From: JBBIJH01 sp037446075
Lineage (GTDB): Bacteria; Bacteroidota; Ignavibacteria; UBA10030; JAHEZR01
Direction: 5' to 3'
Assembly: GCA_037446075.1 (NCBI GenBank)
Contig: JBBIJH010000006.1
Coordinates: 1-44,835, forward strand
Length of the DNA: 44,835 nucleotides
Positions 1 to 7,989 of the stretch are shown one piece after another (the stretch's first letter is position 1; every line of letters starts with the position of its first letter). Under the pieces are notes generated by a model. That model worked only from the letters and a program-made list of their open reading frames with translations. It had not been told where the DNA came from and ran no database searches. Made by a program: the position numbers and the translations under genes.

Positions 1-52
1 AACGGGGTGTCAATCTAAGGAAGAAAATCTTGTCTTGCAAGAAGCCGCAGGG

Positions 53-661
53 TCAGAATGCTGTCCGTATGCCGAAGGCGAGTGAGGGGCCGAAGTAGTT
101 GGCTTGACGGAGGAGAGAGCGACTCGCAAAGGCGTTCATTGCATACGCTCCTCCTTCCAGATAGAGCGCCAACCCGACGCCGAAAATTGCCTCCAGTCCG
201 AGTGCTGTATAAACTTCTCCGCCGAGTCCAAAGGTCGTGTTTGAGACCACCGTCTGAAAATCAGCACCGTAGGGAAATCCGAAAGCGAGCACAGGGCCAG
301 CAGTACTTACCCAATAGACAGCCCAATCGAGGGCTGGAAGTTCTTCTCGAAGAAGTTCATTCCGAATCCCGAGCCGAACAGGTAGGAGTATTCCCCTTTG
401 AGCGTAGACTGCTCCGTTGATCGTTTGATCACGGAAGTCGGATGCAGAGAACAATCCTAAGCCCAACACGAAATTTGCCTGTGCGGGCCTTCCAAATCTG
501 TGGACAGCGAGTCCACCAGCGCCATACTCAGCTCCGCCGATCAAGTATCGTGTACTTTTCTTGGAGAGACTCTCTATCTTCTCTCTCGAAAAGCCTTGGC
601 CGAAGAGAGATGAAATCATAAGAATGGAGCAGACCGCATTGATAGCCATTTTTGATATCAT
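53..661 (-). CDS. Putative outer-membrane beta-barrel protein (unrecognised family)
   Basis: This 202-residue protein is probably exported. It has a short hydrophobic N-terminus (roughly residues 5-22, ending near LFGQG) that reads as a signal peptide. The rest alternates short glycine-rich and aromatic stretches, as in small beta barrels, and the last residue is phenylalanine, the usual terminal signal for BAM-assembled outer-membrane proteins. I do not recognise the family. It follows the FadL-like gene at 677-2089 with a 15-base gap, so the two are probably co-transcribed. The 52 bases beyond its stop to the window edge hold only a short palindrome (TCTTGCAAGA) and no clear terminator. The function is unknown; the barrel call is inference from composition. 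Confidence 0.6.
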   Translation of the reverse strand: MISKMAINAVCSILMISSLFGQGFSREKIESLSKKSTRYLIGGAEYGAGGLAVHRFGRPAQANFVLGLGLFSASDFRDQTINGAVYAQRGILLPVRLGIRNELLREELPALDWAVYWVSTAGPVLAFGFPYGADFQTVVSNTTFGLGGEVYTALGLEAIFGVGLALYLEGGAYAMNAFASRSLLRQANYFGPSLAFGIRTAF

Positions 662-676
662 CGTGAGACCTTGGGA

Positions 677-2089
677 CTAAAAGCGATAGGAAACAGTGAA
701 GAGGAGATTGCTCGTCCTGACGCTCTCATCCGTTCGCGAGGTGCTGTTATAATTCACATGGAATGTATCCCAGTAGCCATATACATACGCGATGTCGATG
801 TAGATCGAACTCTGGACGGCAAATCCTACGCCGCCAGTGATATACTTCTGAGCGAATGAGGAAGGATCACCATCATAGGGTGATGGATTGTACGCAAATC
901 CTCCCCGCAGGCGGAGGTCGGAACCTGGAAGAATATATTCCGCGCCCCCACGCAGATTCACAGTAGACCGGAACAGGCGTTTGATGTCCGAATTCAGTCT
1001 CGTAAGCCCGGCGATATTGGGGGTTGGATTCTTGAATTCCATCTGAGTCCAGTCGGCGTACTCTGCCTCACCCGAAAGCAAGAGATCCCCAACTTTGATC
1101 GACGCTCCTCCGCCAAAGACAAACGGCGTCACGACGTCGTACTCAGACCTTCCGTCGACACTTGCTGAATACTCAGACTGACCATTCTTGTCAGGAGTTT
1201 TGAAAACGCTCGTGCCATCGCTCCGGAATCTCTCTCTCACATCAAAGTGGCTCGGTATCTTTATCGTGAAGCCTAAGCGTGCGTGATCCGCAACGTTGTA
1301 CAGCATCCCCAACTTCAATCCGTATCCGGAAAGGTCCCACTCGATTGTATTGTCGAGAATTAACTGCTGGAAATCAAACGGGGGAGTCGTATAGATGCCT
1401 CTTGTATCCTCCTCAATAAACTTTCGATGGTATGTGTAGGAACCAGACACCAGGGTAGCAGTTGCACCGACATAGAACTTCGGCGCAATCTCCAAAGCTC
1501 CAGCGATCGACCAGCTGTTCACTCCGTCGTTTTCAAGAACTTCCCCCTGCTGGTTTACATTCTTCTGGATCGGCGAATAACCCGTTGTATCCTCGAGAAA
1601 GAGTTTCCAGGCCAGGTCCTGATTCTCGTCTTGATCATAAAGGGTGGGAATGATAGAGCTCACGGGATTGAAACCATTAAAAGAAAGCGCCGTTGTGAAG
1701 TTCGCGGATCGGTTATAGCCAAATGCCAGCGTCAAACTTCCTCGCCGCGTCGGGACGGGATAGACGAGGCCAGCATTGTTGATACTCGTTGCACTATTCG
1801 AGAAACTGGTTGACTGTCCAAAAAACCTACTGTCGTTGCTGAACCGGAGGTGATCCATTCCCACAGATACTTCGTATTGTCTGATCTGTCCTAGGCCTGC
1901 GGGATTCCAATAGAGCGCACTGAAGTCGTTTGCCACTCCGGTGAACGCGCTTCCCATCCCTGCAGCCCTCGCACCGACACTGAGGCTCGCCTGGGAAAGT
2001 CGAAGGGCATCCTCAGGAAATTGACCTTTAGCGGCCGTAGTGATGAGTAAGAATGATCCGAGCAACGCCGTTATCCTTGTTGCACTCAT
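677..2089 (-). CDS. FadL/PorV-like outer-membrane protein
   Basis: The 470-residue protein has a signal peptide (residues 1 to about 22, ending AAKGQ) followed by a conserved N-terminal block around residues 36-66 (GARAAGMGSAFTGVAND, then a SALYWNPAGL motif). That block is typical of the OmpP1/FadL/PorV group of outer-membrane proteins in the FCB bacteria. The remainder is rich in alternating beta strands and ends in an aromatic YRF. FadL members import hydrophobic compounds, while PorV members assist type IX secretion. The sequence seen here does not decide between them, and no other type IX component lies in the window. It sits between the lipoprotein gene upstream (32-base gap) and the small barrel gene downstream, forming a three-gene envelope operon. 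Confidence 0.8.
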   Translation of the reverse strand: MSATRITALLGSFLLITTAAKGQFPEDALRLSQASLSVGARAAGMGSAFTGVANDFSALYWNPAGLGQIRQYEVSVGMDHLRFSNDSRFFGQSTSFSNSATSINNAGLVYPVPTRRGSLTLAFGYNRSANFTTALSFNGFNPVSSIIPTLYDQDENQDLAWKLFLEDTTGYSPIQKNVNQQGEVLENDGVNSWSIAGALEIAPKFYVGATATLVSGSYTYHRKFIEEDTRGIYTTPPFDFQQLILDNTIEWDLSGYGLKLGMLYNVADHARLGFTIKIPSHFDVRERFRSDGTSVFKTPDKNGQSEYSASVDGRSEYDVVTPFVFGGGASIKVGDLLLSGEAEYADWTQMEFKNPTPNIAGLTRLNSDIKRLFRSTVNLRGGAEYILPGSDLRLRGGFAYNPSPYDGDPSSFAQKYITGGVGFAVQSSIYIDIAYVYGYWDTFHVNYNSTSRTDESVRTSNLLFTVSYRF

Positions 2090-2121
2090 ACTTTTCCCCG
2101 TCTCAAATTCTTTTCCTGTTG

Positions 2122-3201
2122 TTATCGGCCACCACGTGTGCTGCCACCACTTCGCCCACTGCCACCGTTCCCACCGCCATGACCGCCGCTTGATCCACTG
2201 CTCGAGGCTCCACGATCGCCACCTCCAGACGATCTTAGACTTGGAGCCGGACTGTAGCTGGGAGTCGAGTGGATTGTAGGTGGGGTATAGGATTCTCTTC
2301 CTCTGCCCCGACCTCCTCGGTCTGCATCCCCGATATTTGATCCTTGGTTCACAGGGCCACCTTGTCGAGGTGCATCCAGAGGCTGGAGAAAGCGTGGGGG
2401 AAGAATATAGTATCGTTTGGTTTTCCCACTGTCTCCGCGACGAGAACCACTCTCTCGACCACCGCTTCGGCTCCCTCCGCCGCTGGGGGTTCGTTCTGAA
2501 CCTCGGTCACGAACAGTTTCTGTTCCCCTCTTACCCTCACCACGCCCACGGCCCGCGTTTGTATTCAGGCTTGAGCGGTCTCTGCCATTGGTCGTCGTCG
2601 CGGGAACAGCTTGTGTCCCACCACTGCTTGGGGTTGACGCGGGTGGAGTCTGCGCGGTACCGCGTGTACTACCAGTCCCTCGCGATCCGCTGTACGGCCC
2701 TCTGGTGCTGCCGAAATTTCGTGATCCGCGGAATACATCGCCGGAGGACACGTAAACTCGCGGATAGTAATAACCCCATCCGTAGGTCGGGTATCCGAAT
2801 CCATAGTATCGATAGTACCAGGGATAGCCGTAAACGATGAAGGGAGTCCCACAAATCCACGGATCATAATAGTATGGGTAGTAGGGACCCCAATAGAAAG
2901 CGTCGTAGCAGAACGGATCGGACCAGTTCCAATAGTAGCTGGGATAGTAATAGCTAAAGCCGAAACGATAGCGCCATGAAGGATACAACCCACCGTACGA
3001 CGCGCCAAAATAGTAATTGTTGATTACTCTGGCCGTTGAGTCCATCTCTATGGCGTTGTACTCTTCCTGATCGGCGCGATAGGTATCTGAATCTTCCTCC
3101 TCCTCACGAAGAGATCCGACCTGCGTGTAGCACCCCGCGACTGCAAGCGCCATCATGACGGCCAGCATCGGCAAGAAGTTCGTCCGTGTATCATTTTTCA
3201 T
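2122..3201 (-). CDS. Tyr/Gly-rich and Arg/Gly-rich lipoprotein (unknown function)
   Basis: I start this gene at the ATG at 3201 because an AGGAG sequence precedes it and the new N-terminus becomes a clean lipoprotein signal with lipobox AVAGC (Cys24). An in-frame upstream ATG at 3258 would bury that signal. The mature protein (about 335 residues) has three parts: a short acidic stretch (EEEEDSD); a region of roughly 90 residues extremely rich in Tyr, Trp, Gly and Pro; and a long low-complexity tail of Arg, Gly, Ser and Thr ending in an SGRSGGSTRGG-like run. No catalytic domain is visible. It is likely anchored in the envelope by its lipid. The function is unknown. It heads the operon with the FadL-like and barrel genes. 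Confidence 0.75.
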   Translation of the reverse strand: MKNDTRTNFLPMLAVMMALAVAGCYTQVGSLREEEEDSDTYRADQEEYNAIEMDSTARVINNYYFGASYGGLYPSWRYRFGFSYYYPSYYWNWSDPFCYDAFYWGPYYPYYYDPWICGTPFIVYGYPWYYRYYGFGYPTYGWGYYYPRVYVSSGDVFRGSRNFGSTRGPYSGSRGTGSTRGTAQTPPASTPSSGGTQAVPATTTNGRDRSSLNTNAGRGRGEGKRGTETVRDRGSERTPSGGGSRSGGRESGSRRGDSGKTKRYYILPPRFLQPLDAPRQGGPVNQGSNIGDADRGGRGRGRESYTPPTIHSTPSYSPAPSLRSSGGGDRGASSSGSSGGHGGGNGGSGRSGGSTRGGR

Positions 3202-3436
3202 TTTCGAATTCTCCTGTTCTCGGCTAAATGGAACAACCCTGATCACAATCCTACCCATCTTATAGACAACATTGGTGCCAAAAAGGCTTATTCTGGGCCA
3301 AGCTGACTTTCACTTTCGCCCATCAAATTTGACACCTTTAAAGTTCGCCTTGTTCCCTGTTCCAACAATCGAGAGCGGCTTGTTCACTATAGTATACATA
3401 CGGCCCTCAATCGTGCATTTTTGGGAGCATCCCTAG
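3202..3436. other. Intergenic region upstream of the lipoprotein operon
   Basis: These 235 bases separate two genes on the same strand and are relatively AT-rich, with an ATAGTATACATA segment near 3388-3402. The region probably carries the promoter of the three-gene envelope operon. I see no convincing terminator for the upstream barrel gene and cannot assign -35/-10 elements with confidence. Confidence 0.35.
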
Positions 3437-4258
3437 TTAGAAAAATCGGATATACTCCAACCTTAGGATCCGATTTGCAAAGCTCTGCTTGGGCTGGTTC
3501 TTCACAAGATCCTTCAAGTGGAAGCCAACGGCAAAACCCTCTGCGATGGACCAACGCCAGCCAACGTTTAAGTAGCCGCGTCCTCGTCCTACTGCTTTAT
3601 CGCTGTCGTCGTTTATGCCAAGGTTGTATTCTACAGTGAGTGACATCGCAGGACCGATCGTCTTTTCGAGGCCAAGGAACCCGTTTGGATCTTTGTCGGA
3701 GTCGTCTCGCTCGAGGCTGTAGTTCAACCCACCGTGCAGACTCAAGTAGCCGAGGAAGGAGTAGTTCCTACTGACAGCAACATAAAATCCAGGCGACTTG
3801 ATCGTGTACCTTTTTGTGCTATCAATATAGGACTCCCTTCCTTGAGATTCAAACCCGATGGCAATGGCAGGAAAGCCGGTGGTTTCGTCGATGAGTCTCC
3901 ACTTCAGGTGAACGCCAGGGGCCGTGTTGAATGCGGCTTCCTTCGATCCAAGGATGTTGCTGGCACCGTAGGAAAGCCCAAATTCCACTCTTTTCAGGAC
4001 CCCAAGAGTAAAGGAAGTGAGAAGTCCGCCCTCTTGAAAGAAGTCGACGCTCGCGGCGAAGCTGCCTCTTGGTAAGACTCCTGCCGTAGGGAAATCTACG
4101 AGATCTCTTGGCTCAATTGTAGCTGCTTTGCCGACGATTCGAACGGGGGCTGAGGATTGAGCCATCAGGCCAATTTGATTGTAGAAAGAAAGGAAAAAGA
4201 TGGTGATGCGAAAGAGGATGGCCTTTTTAACCGGGGAGCTCACCGAGTTTTTCTCCAC
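3437..4258 (-). CDS. Putative outer-membrane beta-barrel protein (YjbH-like fold possible)
   Basis: The protein has 273 residues. A long N-terminal hydrophobic segment (about residues 12-33, ending GLMAQ) looks like a signal peptide. It is followed by a TIEPRDLVDFPTAGVLPRGSF stretch of the kind that begins exported barrels built from repeated hairpins. Motifs such as VEFGLSYGASN and YLNVGWRWSI alternate polar and apolar residues, and the protein ends in IRFF. The start codon lies inside the 3' end of cysS (19-base overlap), so it is probably translationally coupled to cysS although the functions look unrelated. I infer an outer-membrane location; the specific role is unknown. Confidence 0.6.
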   Translation of the reverse strand: MEKNSVSSPVKKAILFRITIFFLSFYNQIGLMAQSSAPVRIVGKAATIEPRDLVDFPTAGVLPRGSFAASVDFFQEGGLLTSFTLGVLKRVEFGLSYGASNILGSKEAAFNTAPGVHLKWRLIDETTGFPAIAIGFESQGRESYIDSTKRYTIKSPGFYVAVSRNYSFLGYLSLHGGLNYSLERDDSDKDPNGFLGLEKTIGPAMSLTVEYNLGINDDSDKAVGRGRGYLNVGWRWSIAEGFAVGFHLKDLVKNQPKQSFANRILRLEYIRFF

Positions 4259-5778
4259 ACCGTCCCGTTTTTCCTGTCTTCGAGAATCACGCCGAGTTTG
4301 CTCAGCTCTTCTCGGATTCTGTCGGAGAATTCCCAGAGCTTCTTGGTTCGAGCTTCGGTGCGTAGAGTAATCAGAAGCTCAATTAACTGGCGCTCGTAAT
4401 CACTTGGGGTAAGGGACATTCCCACGCTTCCACTAACTTCGATCTCTTCTGATACAGTGACGGGCAATTTCCTCCTGGGTAGGAGAAGTCTTTCCTTCTG
4501 CTTTGGTATGACACCCAGAATTGAATCCCCCCCGAGTTCAGAATACAGGTCATTCAATCTTCGAAGGGAGCTTCTTGAGAATCTCTCGCCAGAATTCAGC
4601 AGTGTGTTCACTTCTTTTGTGTACTCAAACAGCATAGCGATTGCTTGAGGTGTATTGAAGTCATCATCCATCGCTTCCAAGAATCGAGCTTTGTAGAGGT
4701 CGAGAGAAAGGGTGGCTTCGGTTCCTTCTGAGCTGGCGTTGATCCGTTCACGGAGGTTCCGCACAGTGTTGTGCAGTTTCTCTAGCCCCTCGTCAGCAGC
4801 TCGAAGTGCCTCTTCACTGAAGTCGAGTGTGCTTCGGTAGTGACTCTGCAAAATAAAAAAACGCACGACGAGAGGATCGTACTTTTTGAACACATCCTTC
4901 AGGTTGATGACATTCCCGAGGGACTTCGACATCTTTTGGCCGTCGACCGTTACAAGGTTGTTATGCAGCCAATAACGAACAAATGTCTTGCCCGTTGCAC
5001 ACTCGCTCTGGGCAATTTCACATTCGTGGTGCGGGAATTGGTTATCCATCCCACCACCGTGAATGTCAAAGGTCTCGCCAAGATACTTCATGGACATCGC
5101 TGAACATTCGATATGCCAGCCCGGATAGCCTTCTCCCCACGGACTCGGCCAATTCATGATGTGGCCCTTTTCTGCCTTCTTCCAGAGAGCAAAGTCCGCT
5201 GGGTATCGTTTCTCGCTTCGTACTTCGACCCTTGTTCCTTCGATCATCTCCTCCGGCTTTCGTCTCGAGAGTTTCCCATACGCCTCAAACTTCCGCACGT
5301 CGAAATACACGGAACCGTTGACTTCGTACGCAAATCCTTTCTCTAACAAGCGCTTCACGATTTCAATTTGCTCGATGACGTGACCTGTGGCTCGCGGCGA
5401 GATATCAGGCCGGAGAACCCCGAGTGCATCCATGTCCTCAAAGTAGCTTCGAGAGTACTCTTCAGCGATCTGCATCGGATGTTTTTGCTCAAGCTTGCTT
5501 TGCTTGATCACACGGTCCTCACCTTCGTCTGTCTCTCCAAGCAAGTGACCGACATCGGTGATATTCTGCACGTACGTGACCTTGTAGCCAAGGTAGCGCA
5601 GGTAGCGTACGATGACATCGAAGGAAACGTAGCTCTTCGCGTGGCCGATGTGGGAGTGGCTGTAGACCGTGGGACCGCAGACGTAGATGCCCACCTTCCC
5701 CGGTTCTAGCGGAGTGAATTCTTCCTTTCTCCGAGTCAGGGTGTTGTAGATTCTTAGGCCCATCTTCTCCCGAGGCAT
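4240..5778 (-). CDS. cysS: Cysteine--tRNA ligase
   Basis: This cytoplasmic class I aminoacyl-tRNA synthetase charges tRNA-Cys with cysteine. The catalytic signatures are present: HIGH at residues 43-46, KMSKS at 282-286, and the zinc ligands of the family (Cys34 in YVCGPTVY, Cys225 in HIECS, and the HHECE cluster at 250-254). At 512 residues it is slightly longer than the typical 460-490; the extra length lies near the C-terminus. The start at 5778 has a weak GGA upstream, and an ATG at 5763 (MGLRIYNTL) is a possible alternative that matches the usual family N-terminus better. It follows natB by 20 bases and overlaps the barrel gene downstream. Confidence 0.97.
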   Translation of the reverse strand: MPREKMGLRIYNTLTRRKEEFTPLEPGKVGIYVCGPTVYSHSHIGHAKSYVSFDVIVRYLRYLGYKVTYVQNITDVGHLLGETDEGEDRVIKQSKLEQKHPMQIAEEYSRSYFEDMDALGVLRPDISPRATGHVIEQIEIVKRLLEKGFAYEVNGSVYFDVRKFEAYGKLSRRKPEEMIEGTRVEVRSEKRYPADFALWKKAEKGHIMNWPSPWGEGYPGWHIECSAMSMKYLGETFDIHGGGMDNQFPHHECEIAQSECATGKTFVRYWLHNNLVTVDGQKMSKSLGNVINLKDVFKKYDPLVVRFFILQSHYRSTLDFSEEALRAADEGLEKLHNTVRNLRERINASSEGTEATLSLDLYKARFLEAMDDDFNTPQAIAMLFEYTKEVNTLLNSGERFSRSSLRRLNDLYSELGGDSILGVIPKQKERLLLPRRKLPVTVSEEIEVSGSVGMSLTPSDYERQLIELLITLRTEARTKKLWEFSDRIREELSKLGVILEDRKNGTVWRKTR

Positions 5779-5798
5779 TTATTCCATTTCAATCTTGA

Positions 5799-6995
5799 TT
5801 ACGAGCCTCTGAATATCGTCTCCTCCCTCTCAAACCACTTAGCGCAGCCGTAGAGACTCGCTGCAGCGAAGAGGATTAATGAGACGTACACCTCCGACAA
5901 AAGTCCTGCTGTCATTGTCCCTGAGAGGATCGCCTTTGTTGCCAGCGACACATTTAAGATCGGGATGAGAGCGGTAGTGGTGTCCAGCGTGATTCCCGGC
6001 ATCAAACCGATGAAAACCGGGACGATCACGACAATCATCAGTGGACTAATCAAGCTTTGTGCCTCTTTGAACGATTTCGCGTAAATGGAAATCGAGAGAA
6101 GGACTGCAGCTAGGAAGATCGTTAGAGGAACAAGGAGAGTGAGTACGAGGAGAATGGACTTCACCTCGAGGATGCCAAGGATCGCGCTCAACAGCTCAGG
6201 CGGGATTTCCGTCGCTTGCCGAACAGCCAGAAATAAGCCCACGATCGAGACAACTGCGGACATTACACCGGTGAGAACGACGACACCAAATTTCCCAAGG
6301 AGGATTTGAAAGCGAGTCGCTGGAGAAGTCAAAAGGGTTTCCAGAGTCCCACGCTCCTTTTCTCCCGCACCGAGGTCGATGGCGGGATAGAGAGCCCCGA
6401 GATAGCAGAAGAGAACGAAAATGTAGGGTAGGAATCCCCCGATTGCTTTCCCAATCTTCTCCTTCTGAGTGGCGACATCCTTCTCCTGCACACGAACTGC
6501 TTTCAAAATCGTCTCATCGAGGTTCAGCTTCTTAAATCTTCTTGACACCACCGACTTCTCAAAATCTGAGATCAAATCGAGGAGCCTTCTCTTTCCAATA
6601 TCCCGGTCTTCAGCGGAACGAAAATACAATCTCACCTTCCCGGCTCGAAGTGCACCCACCTCCTGATCAAAGTCCTCAGCAAATACCATCACAGCGTCTA
6701 GACTATCACTCAGGATCAGCGCTTCGGCGCTATCGACGTGGAGGTTCTCTACAATTTGCACGTCCGTGCGGGCGAAAAGGGTTTGACGAAACGCTTCTGC
6801 ATTGCCATTGGTGACGAGGCCGATCTTCAAGATTTTCTCCTGTGCTCTCCTCATCTGACGGACTTGAATTTTCGTGCTGATCGTCATGAGAAGAGGGAAC
6901 AGCAGCAACGGGATAATCACCATCATGATCAGGGTACGACGATCCCGCAGGCTATCGATCAGTTCCTTCTTGAAAATGGTTCTGAATGTTCTCAT
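5799..6995 (-). CDS. natB: ABC-2 type transporter permease, NatB-like
   Basis: The 398-residue membrane subunit belongs to an ABC exporter. It shows the ABC-2/NatB architecture: an N-terminal transmembrane helix (about residues 22-42) after a KKELIDSLRDRRTL motif, a large extracytoplasmic domain (about 45-185), and five or so hydrophobic helices from about 187 to 385. The motif GAGEKERGTLETLLTSPA at about 210-227 is characteristic of this permease class. NatAB of Bacillus exports Na+; other members export lipids, drugs or antibiotics, so the substrate here is open. The ATG follows the natA stop codon immediately, with no spacer, which indicates translational coupling. Confidence 0.85.
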   Translation of the reverse strand: MRTFRTIFKKELIDSLRDRRTLIMMVIIPLLLFPLLMTISTKIQVRQMRRAQEKILKIGLVTNGNAEAFRQTLFARTDVQIVENLHVDSAEALILSDSLDAVMVFAEDFDQEVGALRAGKVRLYFRSAEDRDIGKRRLLDLISDFEKSVVSRRFKKLNLDETILKAVRVQEKDVATQKEKIGKAIGGFLPYIFVLFCYLGALYPAIDLGAGEKERGTLETLLTSPATRFQILLGKFGVVVLTGVMSAVVSIVGLFLAVRQATEIPPELLSAILGILEVKSILLVLTLLVPLTIFLAAVLLSISIYAKSFKEAQSLISPLMIVVIVPVFIGLMPGITLDTTTALIPILNVSLATKAILSGTMTAGLLSEVYVSLILFAAASLYGCAKWFEREETIFRGS

Positions 6996-7763
6996 CTACG
7001 CAGCTTCCACCAGTCGAATGAATTCATCCTCGACCGATTCGGTTCTCATCTGATTCAAGAAGTCCTTGTACGCTCCGTTGTAGATCAATTTTCCTTTGTG
7101 GATAATCGCGAGGTCATCGCTCAGTAGACTCACTTCACCCATTCGGTGAGTGGAGAAAATGACCGTTTTTCCAGCTCTTCTGCAATCGCGGATGAGGTCC
7201 ATGATATGGCGCGATGCGATCACGTCAAGTCCAGCAGTCGGCTCATCAAAGACGATCACCTCGGGGTCATGAATGAGTGTGCGGACGATGGAGACCTTCT
7301 GCTTCATTCCACTAGAGAGTTTTCCAATTCGCCGCTTTGCAAATTCATGGATGTCCAGGAGAGAAAACAGCTCTTCTCGGCGACGCAAGAACGTGCTTTC
7401 CTCCATCCCGTGAAGGTCGGCATAGTACTTCACGACTTCAAGCGGAGTGAGTCGATCGTACAAACCTGTGGTCCCCGTTAGGAACCCTAAACGGCGGCGG
7501 ACCGCTTGCGGTTCCTTTACAACATCGTAGCCGCACACCTTGATTGTGCCCGCGGTGGGTTTGAGCAGCGTGGCGATCATGCGCAAGGCCGTTGTTTTTC
7601 CGGCGCCGTTGGGACCGAGAAGTGTGAAGATTCTGCCCGGCTGACAGGTGAAACTCACTTCCTTCACTGCGTCGATGGTCGAATCAGTGAAGGTAGGCCC
7701 CATCTCGCGCTTCTGCTGGCGGTTGAGCTTGAAGGTCTTGGTGAGGTTGCTGACTTCAATCAT
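6996..7763 (-). CDS. natA: ABC transporter ATP-binding protein, NatA-like
   Basis: The 255-residue cytoplasmic ATPase drives the adjacent NatB-like permease. Its nucleotide-binding motifs are complete: Walker A GPNGAGKTT at residues 50-58, signature LSSGMKQ at 149-155, Walker B VIVFDEPTAGLD at 169-180 and a switch histidine in FSTHRM near 205-210. The N-terminus is the usual MIEVSNLTKTF. It is the first gene of a likely natA-natB-cysS-barrel operon. The 226 bases upstream (7764-7989) contain no obvious gene or terminator and probably hold the promoter. Confidence 0.9.
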   Translation of the reverse strand: MIEVSNLTKTFKLNRQQKREMGPTFTDSTIDAVKEVSFTCQPGRIFTLLGPNGAGKTTALRMIATLLKPTAGTIKVCGYDVVKEPQAVRRRLGFLTGTTGLYDRLTPLEVVKYYADLHGMEESTFLRRREELFSLLDIHEFAKRRIGKLSSGMKQKVSIVRTLIHDPEVIVFDEPTAGLDVIASRHIMDLIRDCRRAGKTVIFSTHRMGEVSLLSDDLAIIHKGKLIYNGAYKDFLNQMRTESVEDEFIRLVEAA

Positions 7764-7989
7764 TTTTTCTCAGGTTTTCGTTGTATCGGATAGCAATAAA
7801 CAGAAAAATTCGTGGAGAGGCAACGTCCTGATTGGTCTTCAACAACGCGAGCACGACGGCGCGCGGCTCGGTGAATAGGACACACGGTTACAGTAATCCC
7901 CATCATAGCTGGAGCAAGGTCTCTAGTCGCACCGGCTACTTAGCGATGACCATTAGCAGTGGCAAGGAAGACCAAGTTTCTCAGAAATC

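Noticed and set aside
2280..2840. 186-codon plus-strand frame opposite the lipoprotein gene
   Set aside because: It arises from the low-complexity repeats of the lipoprotein gene read on the opposite strand. The minus-strand gene has a lipoprotein signal and a ribosome-binding site.
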